DNA of 64,000 nt, from assembly GCF_900101545.1 (NCBI RefSeq), contig NZ_FMZU01000025.1:54601-118600 (forward strand), written 5' to 3'. Source of the stretch: Variovorax sp. CF079. Its GTDB lineage: Bacteria > Pseudomonadota > Gammaproteobacteria > Burkholderiales > Burkholderiaceae_C. Numbering within the stretch: position 1 is the stretch's first letter; the number at the start of each line of letters is the position of its first letter. This document shows positions 34,761-43,716 of this stretch, in pieces. The position numbers were made by a program, and so were the translations under genes. The notes under the pieces were generated by a model. That model made no database searches. It was not told the origin of the DNA and saw nothing but the letters and a program-made list of their open reading frames with translations.

Positions 34761-35705
34761 ATGGCCCAGGAGCCGAATTTGCTGACCGCTTACATCACTC
34801 ACCCCGACTGCGCACGCCATGAGATGGGCGCCGGCCATCCGGAATGTCCGGAACGGCTTTCGGCCATCCACGACCGGCTTCTGATCAGCGGTCTGCTCGA
34901 CTACATGGTCCCGTACGACGCTCCGCTCGCCACCGATGATCAACTGGGGCGGGCACACTCGCTCGCCCATGTGCGCGAACTTGCTGCGGCTTCGCCGGAC
35001 GAAGGGCATCACCAGGTTGACCCCGACACCAGCATGAACCGATACACCATGCAGGCTGCACGGCGCGCGGCGGGCGCCTCGGTTCTGGCTTGCGACCTGG
35101 TTCTTTCGGGCAAGGCGCCCGCGGCGTTCTGTTGCGTCCGGCCCCCGGGCCATCATGCCGGGCGCGCCGCCGCCATGGGCTTCTGCTTCTTCAACAACGT
35201 GGCCGTCGGCATTCGGCACGCGCTCGATGTGCACGGCCTGCAGCGCGTGGCGCTGATCGACTTCGACGTCCACCATGGCAATGGCAGCGCCGACATCTTC
35301 AAGGGCGACGAGCGTGTGCTCATGTGTTCCATATTCGAAAAAGGGATCTATCCTTTCTCGGGCGAGGAAGACGAGGGTCCGAACATGGTCAACGTCGGCT
35401 TGCGTTCGCGCTCGGGCAGCGACGCTTTCCGCGCAGCGGTCATCCACCAATGGCTGCCGGCGCTCGAGGCCTTCGCCCCCGAGCTCATCTACATCTCCGC
35501 CGGCTTCGATGGCCACCGGGAGGACGACATGGGAAATCTGGCGCTGGTGGAAGGCGACTACACATGGGTGACGCAGCAGATCATGGCCGTCGCGCAGCAC
35601 CACTGCCGGGGCCGGGTCATCTCCTGTCTCGAAGGCGGCTATGCACTGAGCGCGCTGGCGCGCAGTGCCGCGGCGCATGTCAAGGTCCTGATGGGTGCAG
35701 ACTAA
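34761..35705 (+). CDS. Histone deacetylase/acetoin-utilisation family deacetylase
   Basis: A 314-residue zinc-dependent amidohydrolase of the class II HDAC/AcuC-like family. The active-site His pair is in VRPPGHHAGRAAAMGFCFF (near residue 130). Zinc ligands are in LIDFDVHHGNGSADIF (Asp and His near 168) and SAGFDGHREDD (Asp near 254). A late CLEGGYALSAL supplies the transition-state region. ATG 34761 gives the family N-terminus with HPECPERL. A Pat-type acetyltransferase gene starts 4 bp after its stop, so the pair is co-transcribed. Removing acetyl groups from lysines of metabolic enzymes is the inferred role; acetylpolyamine hydrolysis is an alternative. Confidence 0.85.
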   Translation: MAQEPNLLTAYITHPDCARHEMGAGHPECPERLSAIHDRLLISGLLDYMVPYDAPLATDDQLGRAHSLAHVRELAAASPDEGHHQVDPDTSMNRYTMQAARRAAGASVLACDLVLSGKAPAAFCCVRPPGHHAGRAAAMGFCFFNNVAVGIRHALDVHGLQRVALIDFDVHHGNGSADIFKGDERVLMCSIFEKGIYPFSGEEDEGPNMVNVGLRSRSGSDAFRAAVIHQWLPALEAFAPELIYISAGFDGHREDDMGNLALVEGDYTWVTQQIMAVAQHHCRGRVISCLEGGYALSALARSAAAHVKVLMGAD

Positions 35706-35709
35706 GGTC

Positions 35710-38400
35710 ATGGACAAGCACTACCTCACGCCGCTGCTGGCGCCGGGCTCAGTCGTTGTCTTCGCGGGCCACGCCGAAGACCCGGTAGGCCAGACTTCGC
35801 ACGCCCGGGCCGTGCGCGAAGCGCTTCGCGCAGACCGGTTCAACGGAACGCTGCAGTTTCTGGACGTCCGCACCAGCGGCACGCTGGGGGATCTGGCGCA
35901 GACGCGCTCCGATCTCGCGATCATCGCGCTGCCCCCTCAGGAGATCGCCTCTGCACTGGAGGTCGTCGGCCGCATCGGCTGCCGCGCCGCGCTCGTCATC
36001 TCCAATGGCATCGCCACCGAGCAGGCTGCGCAACTGCGAAAGATCGCGCGCCGCGACGGCGTTCACCTCCTCGGTCCGAATTCGCTCGGCTTTCAGCGCC
36101 CCCCGTTGACGCTCAATGCCAGCACGGCCGGCCCGCTGGCCAAGGCCGGCCCGCTCGCGCTGGTGTCGCAGTCGGGCGCCCTGACGGCATCGATGCTCGA
36201 TTGGGCGCGCGAGAACGCGGTCGGGTTCTCCAGCGTCGTTTCGCTCGGCCGCCATACGGCGGTGGACATCGCCCAGGTGCTGGACTTCCTGGCCAACGAT
36301 GCCGCCACCCACAGCATCATCGTCTACCTCGAAGGGATCTCCAGCGCACGTCGCTTCATGAGCGCCCTGCGGTCGGCCTCGCATGCCAAGCCGGTGGTGG
36401 TGCTCAAGGCCGGTCGCAAGCCCGCCGGCAACGAAGCTGCGCACACGCACAGTGGCTCGACCGTCGGCAGCGACGATGTCTTCGACGCTGCGCTGCGACG
36501 CGCCGGTGCGGTGCGGGTGCGCTCGTTCGTCGAACTGTTCTCGGCCGCCAAATGCCTGGCCTCGCGCTATCGCCCGGTCGGCCGGCGCCTGGCCATCGTC
36601 ACCAATGGCGGCGGCCCGGGTGTTCTGGCGGCGGACTGGGTCAACGAGATCGGCCTGCAACTCGGCAAGCTGTCACCCGACTCGCTCAAGACGCTGCAGC
36701 CCCGGCTGCCCGCGTCGGCTTCGCTCACCGATCTGATCGACCTTTCGGAGGAAGCCGAGCCGGCGCACTTCCGGGCCGCGGTCGATGCGGCCGCCGCCGA
36801 CCCGCAGATCGACGGCGTCCTGGCAATCTTCTCGCCCAAGACAGGGGCCGATGCGGTCGCGGTGGCGCGCGTGCTGGCCGACATCCCGCGGCCGATGAGC
36901 AAACCGCTGCTGTCATGCTGGATGGGCGACGCCTCGGTCGGCCCCGCGCGTGCGGTGCTGGGGGAGGCCACCATCCCGAGCTTCCGCACGCCGGAAGCGG
37001 CGGTTGGCGCGTTCGGCAACATCGCGGCTTTCTATCGGAACCAGGCGCTGCTCCAGCAGACCCCGCCGCCGCTGTCGGCGCTTGCCAAGCCGGATATCGA
37101 GGGTGCGCGGCTGCTGATCGAGAGCGTGCTGGCGGAACGGCGCAAGGTACTGACCGAGATGGAGTCGAAGACCTTGCTGTCTTCCTTCCATATCCCGATC
37201 ACCCGCACCTTGCTGGCGCGCAGCGCCAACGAAGCGATGATGATCGCCGCCCAGCTGGGCTTCCCCGTCGCGCTCAAGATCGATTCGCCCGACATCAGCC
37301 ACAAGTCGGATGTGGAGGGCGTGGCGCTGAACGTCATGAACGGAGCCGGTGCACGCGACACGTACAGCGACATGATGGAACGCGTGGCGCGCCTGGCGCC
37401 CGACGCGCGCATCAACGGCGTGACCGTTCAGAAGATGGCCACGGCCCGGCGCGGGCGCGAAATCCATGTGGGCCTGGTGACGGACGATCCCTTCGGCCCC
37501 GTCATCGTGTTCGGCGCAGGCGGCACCATGATCGAGCTGCTGGACGACCGTGCCATGGAGCTGCCGCCGCTCAACCAGTTCCTGGCGCGCCGGCTGATCG
37601 AACGCTCGCGGGTCGCCGAAACCCTGCACGAATGGCGCGGGGCCGCAGCCGTGGACATGGAGGCGCTGGAACAGGTGCTGCTGCGGGTTTCCGAGATGGT
37701 GTGCGAACTTCCCGAACTGCGGGAGATGGACATCAACCCGATCATCGTCGACGAAACGGGCGCAGTGGCGGTCGATGCTCGCATCGTCGTCGACAGCACG
37801 CCGCAAGGCGCAAGCGGCCTCATCAACAGCTACCAGCACCTGGCCATCCTGCCCTACCCTGCGCGCTACCAACGCGAGTGGCCTTTGCCCGGTGGGGGCA
37901 CCTACACCGTGCGAGCCGTTCATCCCGACGACGCGCAGATGCTTCAAGCCCTGGTGCAGCAGCTCTCGCCGGAAAGCCGCTGGTTCCGGTTTGTCTCGCG
38001 CTTCCACGAGTTGCCGCCGTCCATGCTTTCGCGCTTCACCTTGATCGACTACGACCGCGAGATGGCGCTGGTCGCAGTGGTGCGGGAGCGTGGCGTCGCG
38101 GACGATGGCGCGGTCCGCGAGACCGAACGCATCGTGGGCGTGTCGCGCTACATCACCAATCCAGATCAATCGAGTTGCGAGTTCTCGTTGGTGGTTGCAG
38201 ACGACTACAGCGGCAAGGGACTGGGATCACGCCTGTTGGAGGCGATCATCGATGTGGCCCGCGACAAGGGCCTCTCGGAGATCGATGGGCTGGTGCTGAG
38301 CAACAACGCCGATATGCTGAAGCTCGTGAAGAGGTTGGGTTTTTCGATCAAGTCCTTTACCGAAGATCCGGACTTCAAACTGGTGAGTCGGGCCTTGTGA
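35710..38400 (+). CDS. Pat-type protein lysine acetyltransferase (acyl-CoA synthetase-like/GNAT fusion)
   Basis: An 896-residue protein with three parts: an NDP-forming acyl-CoA synthetase-like region (residues ~1-460, LVSQSGALTASMLDWA, NGGGPGVLAADW), an ATP-grasp region (~480-700, FPVALKIDSPDISHKSDVEG) and a C-terminal GNAT domain (~730-895, VADDYSGKGLGSRLLEAIID binding acetyl-CoA). This is the layout of Pat/YfiQ, which acetylates a C-terminal lysine of acetyl-CoA synthetase. The synthetase part carries HTHSGSTVGSDD where active enzymes have a HTGS-type motif. ATG 35710 starts 4 bp after the deacetylase stop. Writer and eraser in one operon is a notable pairing. Confidence 0.87.
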   Translation: MDKHYLTPLLAPGSVVVFAGHAEDPVGQTSHARAVREALRADRFNGTLQFLDVRTSGTLGDLAQTRSDLAIIALPPQEIASALEVVGRIGCRAALVISNGIATEQAAQLRKIARRDGVHLLGPNSLGFQRPPLTLNASTAGPLAKAGPLALVSQSGALTASMLDWARENAVGFSSVVSLGRHTAVDIAQVLDFLANDAATHSIIVYLEGISSARRFMSALRSASHAKPVVVLKAGRKPAGNEAAHTHSGSTVGSDDVFDAALRRAGAVRVRSFVELFSAAKCLASRYRPVGRRLAIVTNGGGPGVLAADWVNEIGLQLGKLSPDSLKTLQPRLPASASLTDLIDLSEEAEPAHFRAAVDAAAADPQIDGVLAIFSPKTGADAVAVARVLADIPRPMSKPLLSCWMGDASVGPARAVLGEATIPSFRTPEAAVGAFGNIAAFYRNQALLQQTPPPLSALAKPDIEGARLLIESVLAERRKVLTEMESKTLLSSFHIPITRTLLARSANEAMMIAAQLGFPVALKIDSPDISHKSDVEGVALNVMNGAGARDTYSDMMERVARLAPDARINGVTVQKMATARRGREIHVGLVTDDPFGPVIVFGAGGTMIELLDDRAMELPPLNQFLARRLIERSRVAETLHEWRGAAAVDMEALEQVLLRVSEMVCELPELREMDINPIIVDETGAVAVDARIVVDSTPQGASGLINSYQHLAILPYPARYQREWPLPGGGTYTVRAVHPDDAQMLQALVQQLSPESRWFRFVSRFHELPPSMLSRFTLIDYDREMALVAVVRERGVADDGAVRETERIVGVSRYITNPDQSSCEFSLVVADDYSGKGLGSRLLEAIIDVARDKGLSEIDGLVLSNNADMLKLVKRLGFSIKSFTEDPDFKLVSRAL

Positions 38401-38549
38401 CTCGAGCTCGCTGAGCATCAATGCGCCGACGGCTGCTGCGGCTCGGACCGAACCGGGGTTGCGCGGAGCTCTGTGATCGCGTCTGCGCGTTGCCGTTTGC
38501 AGGATCGAATCGCGAGTTCCGCAGATGCAAGGCAGTTCGCGCGGATGCC

Positions 38550-38837
38550 TTAGGCTCCCACGAAGGTCAGCCGCACCTCGTGCGCCAGCCCATCGCGAAC
38601 GATGTCTCGGGCATCGTCATCTGCGAATTCGAAGAGTGCATCGGGGATATCGTCCTCCTCGAGCGCGAAGAGGATCTCGATGGCCCCTTGCTGGGCTTCC
38701 GAGAAAGTGCCGACCTGGGTCAAGCGGTTGAACTTCGCAGCCGTCTCCTGCGGCGCCAGCTGGCGCAACTCGAGCAACTCGAGCACGAGCTCGATCTGCG
38801 ATGGGGTGAGGGGCTTGGGGGCAGCGGAAGACATCAT
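38550..38837 (-). CDS. Hypothetical acidic small protein
   Basis: A 95-residue acidic protein with PLTPSQIELVLELLELRQLA and EILFALEEDDIPDALFEFAD. It is helical and has no signal peptide or Cys. ATG 38837 is chosen; the frame reaches 38963 but the extra N-terminus looks non-coding. No family recognised. Confidence 0.5.
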   Translation of the reverse strand: MMSSAAPKPLTPSQIELVLELLELRQLAPQETAAKFNRLTQVGTFSEAQQGAIEILFALEEDDIPDALFEFADDDARDIVRDGLAHEVRLTFVGA

Positions 38838-39034
38838 GGCGTTCGATCCTTTTCGGTGGGGCTCGGGACTGTTCCTTTGCTGAGAATCAGTCTCTTCGTC
38901 GATCCTTAAGCGTCGCTGAAAAGTGCTCGCTTGCCGGCTCGGCAGTTGAGCGATCAAGAGCACGCAGCGTTTGACTCAGACCCAAATGTTGGGGCGTACA
39001 GAGGTACTGACGTCCCCTCCGGGGCGCACTCGGA

Positions 39035-39391
39035 TCAATCGTCCCAATCCCGACGGTGGTGATGGCGATGGCGCCAACGCTCGTCCGGCCCGTAATAGAC
39101 CTGCGCCGGCGGCCCGTAGTACACCGGTGCCGGGCGGTAATAAGCTGGCGGCGGCGGCCGGTAGTACACGGGAGGAGCCGGCTGATAGTAGGTCGGTGCA
39201 GGACGCGAATAGACAGGTGCCGGCTCGTAGTACACGGGGCCAGGCTCGGCAACGCCGATCGCCACGCCCGGAGCACTGATGCCGACAGACCAGTTCACCT
39301 GGGCATTCGCTGACGCGGCGGCGAAAAGTGCACCAACTGCCACAGCACCGGCCGCGGACCACTTGAAGAAGGCTGAACGATTGAGGTTCAC
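39035..39391 (-). CDS. Exported Pro/Tyr-rich repeat protein
   Basis: A 118-residue protein with a signal peptide (FFKWSAAGAVAVGALFAAAS ending in ANA) and a mature part dominated by degenerate repeats of the type PAPVYYxPAP / PPPAYYRPAP, ending in an Arg/His cluster (RHRHHHRRDWDD). GTG 39391 follows AGGAG at good spacing, so it is taken as the start; no ATG in frame gives a proper signal sequence. The composition suggests an extended cell-surface or periplasmic protein; the His-rich end may bind metal. Function unknown. Confidence 0.65.
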   Translation of the reverse strand: MNLNRSAFFKWSAAGAVAVGALFAAASANAQVNWSVGISAPGVAIGVAEPGPVYYEPAPVYSRPAPTYYQPAPPVYYRPPPPAYYRPAPVYYGPPAQVYYGPDERWRHRHHHRRDWDD

Positions 39392-40260
39392 AGAGACTCC
39401 TGAAGGGGCGAAAACCACCCCTATGCAGTCCACAACGTGCGCCTCGCGATCGAGGTCGACGTCTGCTCTGTGAAGATGGTTGCTGAACGTGACCAATCCG
39501 GGCTTGTGCCTTCGCTGCGAAATCCTGCCGCTTGCCACCAGCGGCCAACGATAGGGGGATGATCCGACTGATCGCCTGCCGGGTTCCGCTACGCGCACCG
39601 GCCCGAAGAACGCTCGCGCCTGTGGAAGGCGCGGCACACTTGGGCAGCAACGTCGTCGACAAGGTGCCGCTACCGCTGAACGGCTTCGTCGACATCCCTA
39701 CCGGTCCGGGCCTCGGCATGAACCTGCTGCCGGATGCGCAGAAGATCCGCCCCCCGTTGTCCAAGCCGATCACGATGCGGCCGCACTTTGACGGCTCCAT
39801 GGTCGATCAGTAGCGCAGCGCATTTTGCGCGAGTGTTCGCGCTGGCCGACCAAAGCGGCGCGCTGGCAGACCCGGACCTCGCCTGCGAGCGCATGAAGGC
39901 CCATCTGCAGGTTGCCTGCGGCCTGCACGGGTGAACGCGCCGTCGTCGGTCGTCGGCCGCATCCAGGACAGATCTCGCCACAGTCTTTAGAGGAAAAGGC
40001 CGTGCTTCTTAGAGCATCGTCTGCGCCGTTTCAGAATGGCCGCGCCGCGCTACCCTACTCCTTGTCGCGCGGCTCAGCCGCTTTGACCTGGAGATCGTTG
40101 GGCTATCCCATGGCGTACCTCGGAAAAGACAGACGCTGAAAAGCAGTCTGGTACACGCAAGCTTGGGCGCTCCCCCGAAAAACTCGTCGCGACCCGCGCC
40201 AGCACTCGCTCTCCCCCTGGGCCAGTCGGCACAGGGCGCTCCAGTCGTCTCGGGGCCGAC
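39392..40260. other. Intergenic stretch with an enolase-superfamily relic
   Basis: Holds the fragment at about 39640-39813 described separately. The frame 39734-39934 contains AAHFARVFALADQSGALADP but no recognised family. No other gene seen. Confidence 0.45.
39640..39813 (+). pseudogene. Enolase-superfamily dehydratase, C-terminal fragment
   Basis: The frame ending at TAG 39811-39813 reads LPLNGFVDIPTGPGLGMNLL followed by PITMRPHFDGSMVDQ. This is the typical end of sugar-acid dehydratases and related enolase-superfamily proteins (GPGLG, then RPHxDGSVxDQ). The barrel with the metal ligands is absent. Confidence 0.55.
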
Positions 40261-40674
40261 TCAGGTGGCGTAGACCGCTTCCAGGTCGCGAAACCCCTTG
40301 ATCTCGATCGGATTGCCGAAGGGGTCGAGAAAGAACATCGTCCACTGCTCGCCGGGCTGGCCTTCAAAGCGCACCTGCGGCACCAGCACGAATTGCGTGC
40401 CTGCATTGATGAGGCGCTCGGCCATGGCCTTCCAGTCGGCCAGCGCCAGAATCAGTCCGAAGTGCGGCATGGGCACCAGCTTGTCGCCCACGTGCCCGGT
40501 GGCCGCGGTGACGAAGGGCTGCCCCAGGTGCAGGGAGATCTGATGGCCGACGAAGTTGAAGTCGACCCAGGTGTCGGTGCTGCGGCCTTCCTGGCAGCCG
40601 AGCACGTTGCCGTAGAACTGCCGCGCGCGGTCCAGGTCGGTGACGTTGAAGGCGAAGTGGAAGATGGATTGCAT
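40261..40674 (-). CDS. VOC (glyoxalase/dioxygenase fold) family protein
   Basis: A 137-residue metal-binding protein of the vicinal-oxygen-chelate fold: FHFAFNVTDLDRARQFYGNV at the N-terminus (metal His), HQISLHLGQPF in the middle, and TMFFLDPFGNPIEIKGFRD near the end with the Glu ligand. It is the last gene of the minus-strand operon 46740-40261, 60 bp behind the dehydrogenase. In this setting it may isomerise or cleave a small acid, but the substrate cannot be read. Confidence 0.8.
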   Translation of the reverse strand: MQSIFHFAFNVTDLDRARQFYGNVLGCQEGRSTDTWVDFNFVGHQISLHLGQPFVTAATGHVGDKLVPMPHFGLILALADWKAMAERLINAGTQFVLVPQVRFEGQPGEQWTMFFLDPFGNPIEIKGFRDLEAVYAT

Positions 40675-40734
40675 GGGGTTGAGGTGTTGTGGATGTGTGA
40701 TGAACAGGACAGGTTTGATGCCGAGTGCCGCGTC

Positions 40735-41730
40735 TCAGTACCCCTTGCCGAGGTCGACGACGCCGCTCAGCGTCGGGCTCTCGAGTCCGGCGCTGACCTT
40801 GGTTGCGATCTGGGCGATGGCCTCTCGCACCACCGTCTGCGCGGCAATGTGAGGTGTCAGGACGATCTCCGGGCGCCGCCAGAACGCATGGCCGGGCGGC
40901 AGGGGTTCCTCTTGCGTGACGTCCAGCGTCGCGCCCGCCAGATGCCCCTCGTCGATGAGGCGCAACAGATCCTCCTCGACCAGATGTGCGCCACGAGCCA
41001 CGTTGATCAGATAGCCACCCGGCTTCAGCTGCGAGAGCGATGCGTGCGACAGGATGCCCTGCGTGGCGGGTGTCAGCGGCAGCATGCACACGAGGATGCG
41101 GGTCTCCGACAGGAAGCGATCGAACTCGTCGGCGCCCGACAGGCATGTGACACCGTCGATCGTCTTGGGGGACTGGCTCCAGCCGAACACCGGGAAATCG
41201 AACTGCGCCAGGCTCCAGGCGACCCGCTTCCCGAGCGCCCCAAGGCCCATGACGCCCACCGGGAAATCGCTGCGGATCGGCGGCTTGCGGGGTGCCCATG
41301 CACCGGAGGCTGCACTGGCCTCGTACCGATCGAACTCACGGAAGTGGCGCAGTACCGCGTGGCTGACGTACTCGGCCATCTGCACGGCCATGCCACCGTC
41401 TTCAATGCGCACGATACGAGCCTGCGGCGGAAGCCGGAGTTTCATCAGCGCGTCGACGCCCGCACCCATGTTGAAGATGATCCGCAGGCGCGGATGGGCG
41501 TCCATGAACGCCTGCGTGGGCGACCACACGATGGCGCATTCGGCCTGCTCGTCAGTGTGGGGCCAGGCGCTGATCGTGGCATGGGGCAGTGCGGCCCGCA
41601 GGCCGAGCTCCCAGGTGGCGGCTTCCGTGTGGCTGCAGCACAGCGCGATCCTGTCGCGGACCTCCTGTGGTCCGGATGCGTCGCCTTGCGACGCGGTGGC
41701 AGCAGAAGAGGTGGAGAGGGAAGCTTGCAT
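40735..41730 (-). CDS. D-2-hydroxyacid dehydrogenase (glyoxylate/hydroxypyruvate reductase A-like)
   Basis: A 331-residue NAD(P)-dependent dehydrogenase that would interconvert 2-oxoacids and D-2-hydroxyacids. The Rossmann motif is GVMGLGALGKRVA near residue 160. The substrate Arg is in INVARGAHLVEEDLL (~248), the catalytic Glu in LDVTQEEPLP (~277) and the His in VLTPHIAAQT (~296). ATG 41730 gives the right length; the frame is open well upstream, but that text is the shadow of the neighbouring gene. It follows the PLP dehydratase by 49 bp. Confidence 0.82.
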   Translation of the reverse strand: MQASLSTSSAATASQGDASGPQEVRDRIALCCSHTEAATWELGLRAALPHATISAWPHTDEQAECAIVWSPTQAFMDAHPRLRIIFNMGAGVDALMKLRLPPQARIVRIEDGGMAVQMAEYVSHAVLRHFREFDRYEASAASGAWAPRKPPIRSDFPVGVMGLGALGKRVAWSLAQFDFPVFGWSQSPKTIDGVTCLSGADEFDRFLSETRILVCMLPLTPATQGILSHASLSQLKPGGYLINVARGAHLVEEDLLRLIDEGHLAGATLDVTQEEPLPPGHAFWRRPEIVLTPHIAAQTVVREAIAQIATKVSAGLESPTLSGVVDLGKGY

Positions 41731-41779
41731 GAAAAGGTTCGTGAAAGGGTTGATCGCGGGGTGCGATCGGTGGCGAATG

Positions 41780-42844
41780 TCAGGCGGCCACCGCCGCAGC
41801 GGATTTGAGACAGTTTGCGAGCATGGGCAGGTCGACGTTTCCGCCCGAGAGCACGATGACGCTGTCGCGCCCGCCCATCGACAAGTGACCGGCCAGCAGC
41901 GCTGCCAACGCGACCGCGCCACCGGGCTCGACCAGCATATGGAGTTCCTCGAGCGCGAAGCGCACGGCGACAGCCACTTCAAGGTCCGTCACGGCCACGG
42001 CCTTGTGCAGGAAACGCCGGTTGATCTCGAAAGGCAGTTCGGCCGGCGTGGCCGCCTGCAGCGCATCGCAAAAGGTCGCCGCGCCGGGCTCGTTCACCTC
42101 GCGCCGACCACTGGCGAGTGAGCGCACGGTGTCGTCGAAGCCCGCGGGCTCGGCGGCCACGAGACGCGTTGCAGGGCTCATCGTGTCGACGACCAGCCCA
42201 CACCCGGCCAAGAGACCGCCACCGCCGCAAGGAGCGGCGAAGGTTCCCAGATGGCGCAGCGCATCGTCGGGCAGATCCTGGAGCGCTTCCAGCGCGACGG
42301 TGCCCTGCGCGGCGAGCACATCGGGATGGTCGCCCGGCGGAACGAGCGTGCCGCCCGTCTCGGCCAGCAACTGCATGCCGATCGTTTCACGGCTCTCGCG
42401 ACGGCGGTCGTAGTGCACGACGCGCGCACCCTGGTCCAGAGCACGGGCCACCTTGTTGCGTGGCGCGTCGATCGGCATCACGATGGTCGCGATCACCCCC
42501 AGCTGCCGAGCAGCCCAGGCGATGGCCTGGCCATGGTTGCCCGTCGAGTACGCGACGACGCCGCGCATGCGCTGCTCCTCCGAGAGGCCCAGCAGGGCAT
42601 TGAAGGCGCCCCTTGCCTTGAAGGAGCCGGTGACCTGCAGGTTCTCGGCCTTGAGCCACACTGGCGCACCCGCGATCTCGTCGAGTCGGGCCGATCGCAG
42701 CAAGGGCGTGCGGCGAACATGTAACGCGATGGCGCGGCCGGCACGTTCGACGTCCTCGAAGGTAGGCACCCGCATGGCGCCGAACATTTCGTGCGTGATC
42801 GAAGGCGATGGACGGGTTCTGGTTTCTATCGTGCTCATGGGCAT
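41780..42844 (-). CDS. Threonine/serine dehydratase-like PLP enzyme
   Basis: A 354-residue fold-type II PLP enzyme. The Schiff-base lysine is in TGSFKARGAFNALL (~residue 76), followed by STGNHGQAIAWAARQLG, which binds the substrate carboxylate. The phosphate-binding loop is CGGGGLLAGC, with the late GGAVALAAL. Such enzymes deaminate L-threonine, L-serine or 3-hydroxy-amino acids to 2-oxoacids; some relatives act on hydroxyectoine or on D-serine derivatives. ATG 42844 or 42838 are both possible. It is placed between pxpA and the hydroxyacid dehydrogenase in one operon. Confidence 0.82.
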   Translation of the reverse strand: MPMSTIETRTRPSPSITHEMFGAMRVPTFEDVERAGRAIALHVRRTPLLRSARLDEIAGAPVWLKAENLQVTGSFKARGAFNALLGLSEEQRMRGVVAYSTGNHGQAIAWAARQLGVIATIVMPIDAPRNKVARALDQGARVVHYDRRRESRETIGMQLLAETGGTLVPPGDHPDVLAAQGTVALEALQDLPDDALRHLGTFAAPCGGGGLLAGCGLVVDTMSPATRLVAAEPAGFDDTVRSLASGRREVNEPGAATFCDALQAATPAELPFEINRRFLHKAVAVTDLEVAVAVRFALEELHMLVEPGGAVALAALLAGHLSMGGRDSVIVLSGGNVDLPMLANCLKSAAAVAA

Positions 42845-42920
42845 AGAGGCATGGAGTTACACACGAGCGCGCGTACCGGTGATCGGGCGCGCGACATTCC
42901 GGACAAGGGCTTCGAGGCGC

Positions 42921-43673
42921 TCACGTCGCCGCGATGGCGATACCGTCGGCCAGTAGCGCAGCACGGATTCGTTCTGCGAAAACGACGGCGCCGGGCTGGT
43001 CGCCGTGGATGCAGAGCGTGTCGGCGGCGACCGGCACGTCCACACCGTTCACGGAACGCACGACACCGTCCAGCACCATGCGCCGGACCTGCGCAATGGC
43101 CTGTTCGACGTCCTCGATCATGGCCCCCGGCCTGGATCGCGGCGTCAGGGTGCCGTCGTCCTGGTAGCTGCGGTCCGCAAAGACTTCGAACCGGACCGTG
43201 AGCCCCTTGTCGCGCGCCGCCTGCGCAATGTTCTTGTTCGCCACGAAGAGCTGCAGCGCCGGATTGAAATCGAACACCGCCTGCGCCACCGCCTCGGCGA
43301 GTGCCGGCTGCTGCACGGTCATGTTGTAGAGGGCCCCGTGCGTCTTGACGTGATGCAGGGTTGCACCCTGGGACTGGGCAACGCCCTGGAGCGCACCGAC
43401 CTGGTAGATGACCAGCGAATAGACCTCGCTCGGCGACATCTCCATCGCCCGTCGACCGAAGCCCTGGCGGTCGGGCAGGCCGGGATGGGCACCCAGCGCC
43501 ACACCGTTGGCTATGGCGGCCCGCACCGTCTTTAGCATCGTGTCGGGGTCGCTCGCGTGAAAGCCGCAGGCGATGTTCGCGGAGGTCACGTGCGGGAGGA
43601 TCCGGAGATCCTGTCCCATGACCCAGGGGCCGAAGCTCTCGCCCATGTCGCAGTTGATGTCGATGGATGGCAT
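42921..43673 (-). CDS. pxpA: 5-oxoprolinase subunit PxpA
   Basis: A 250-residue member of the LamB/YcsF family. Signature blocks: DINCDMGESFGPW at the N-terminus, SANIACGFHASDP near residue 35, ALGAHPGLPDRQGFGRR near 60, and HHVKTHGALYNM near 107. With PxpB and PxpC it makes the bacterial ATP-dependent 5-oxoprolinase, which opens 5-oxo-L-proline to glutamate in the cytoplasm. It lies 43 bp after pxpC in an operon with aminotransferase and dehydrogenase genes. Confidence 0.9.
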   Translation of the reverse strand: MPSIDINCDMGESFGPWVMGQDLRILPHVTSANIACGFHASDPDTMLKTVRAAIANGVALGAHPGLPDRQGFGRRAMEMSPSEVYSLVIYQVGALQGVAQSQGATLHHVKTHGALYNMTVQQPALAEAVAQAVFDFNPALQLFVANKNIAQAARDKGLTVRFEVFADRSYQDDGTLTPRSRPGAMIEDVEQAIAQVRRMVLDGVVRSVNGVDVPVAADTLCIHGDQPGAVVFAERIRAALLADGIAIAAT

Positions 43674-43716
43674 GAATGGATTCCTTGTGGGTGAAGCGGT
43701 TAGCGAGATGCAGCGG

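Noticed and set aside
36201..38414. 737-codon plus-strand ORF inside the Pat-like gene
   Set aside because: It is the alternate frame of a well-recognised protein and consists of Arg/Gly/Ala-rich text.
38976..39800. 274-codon minus-strand ORF
   Set aside because: It is the alternate frame of the exported Pro/Tyr-rich protein; only the chosen frame has a signal peptide and regular repeats.
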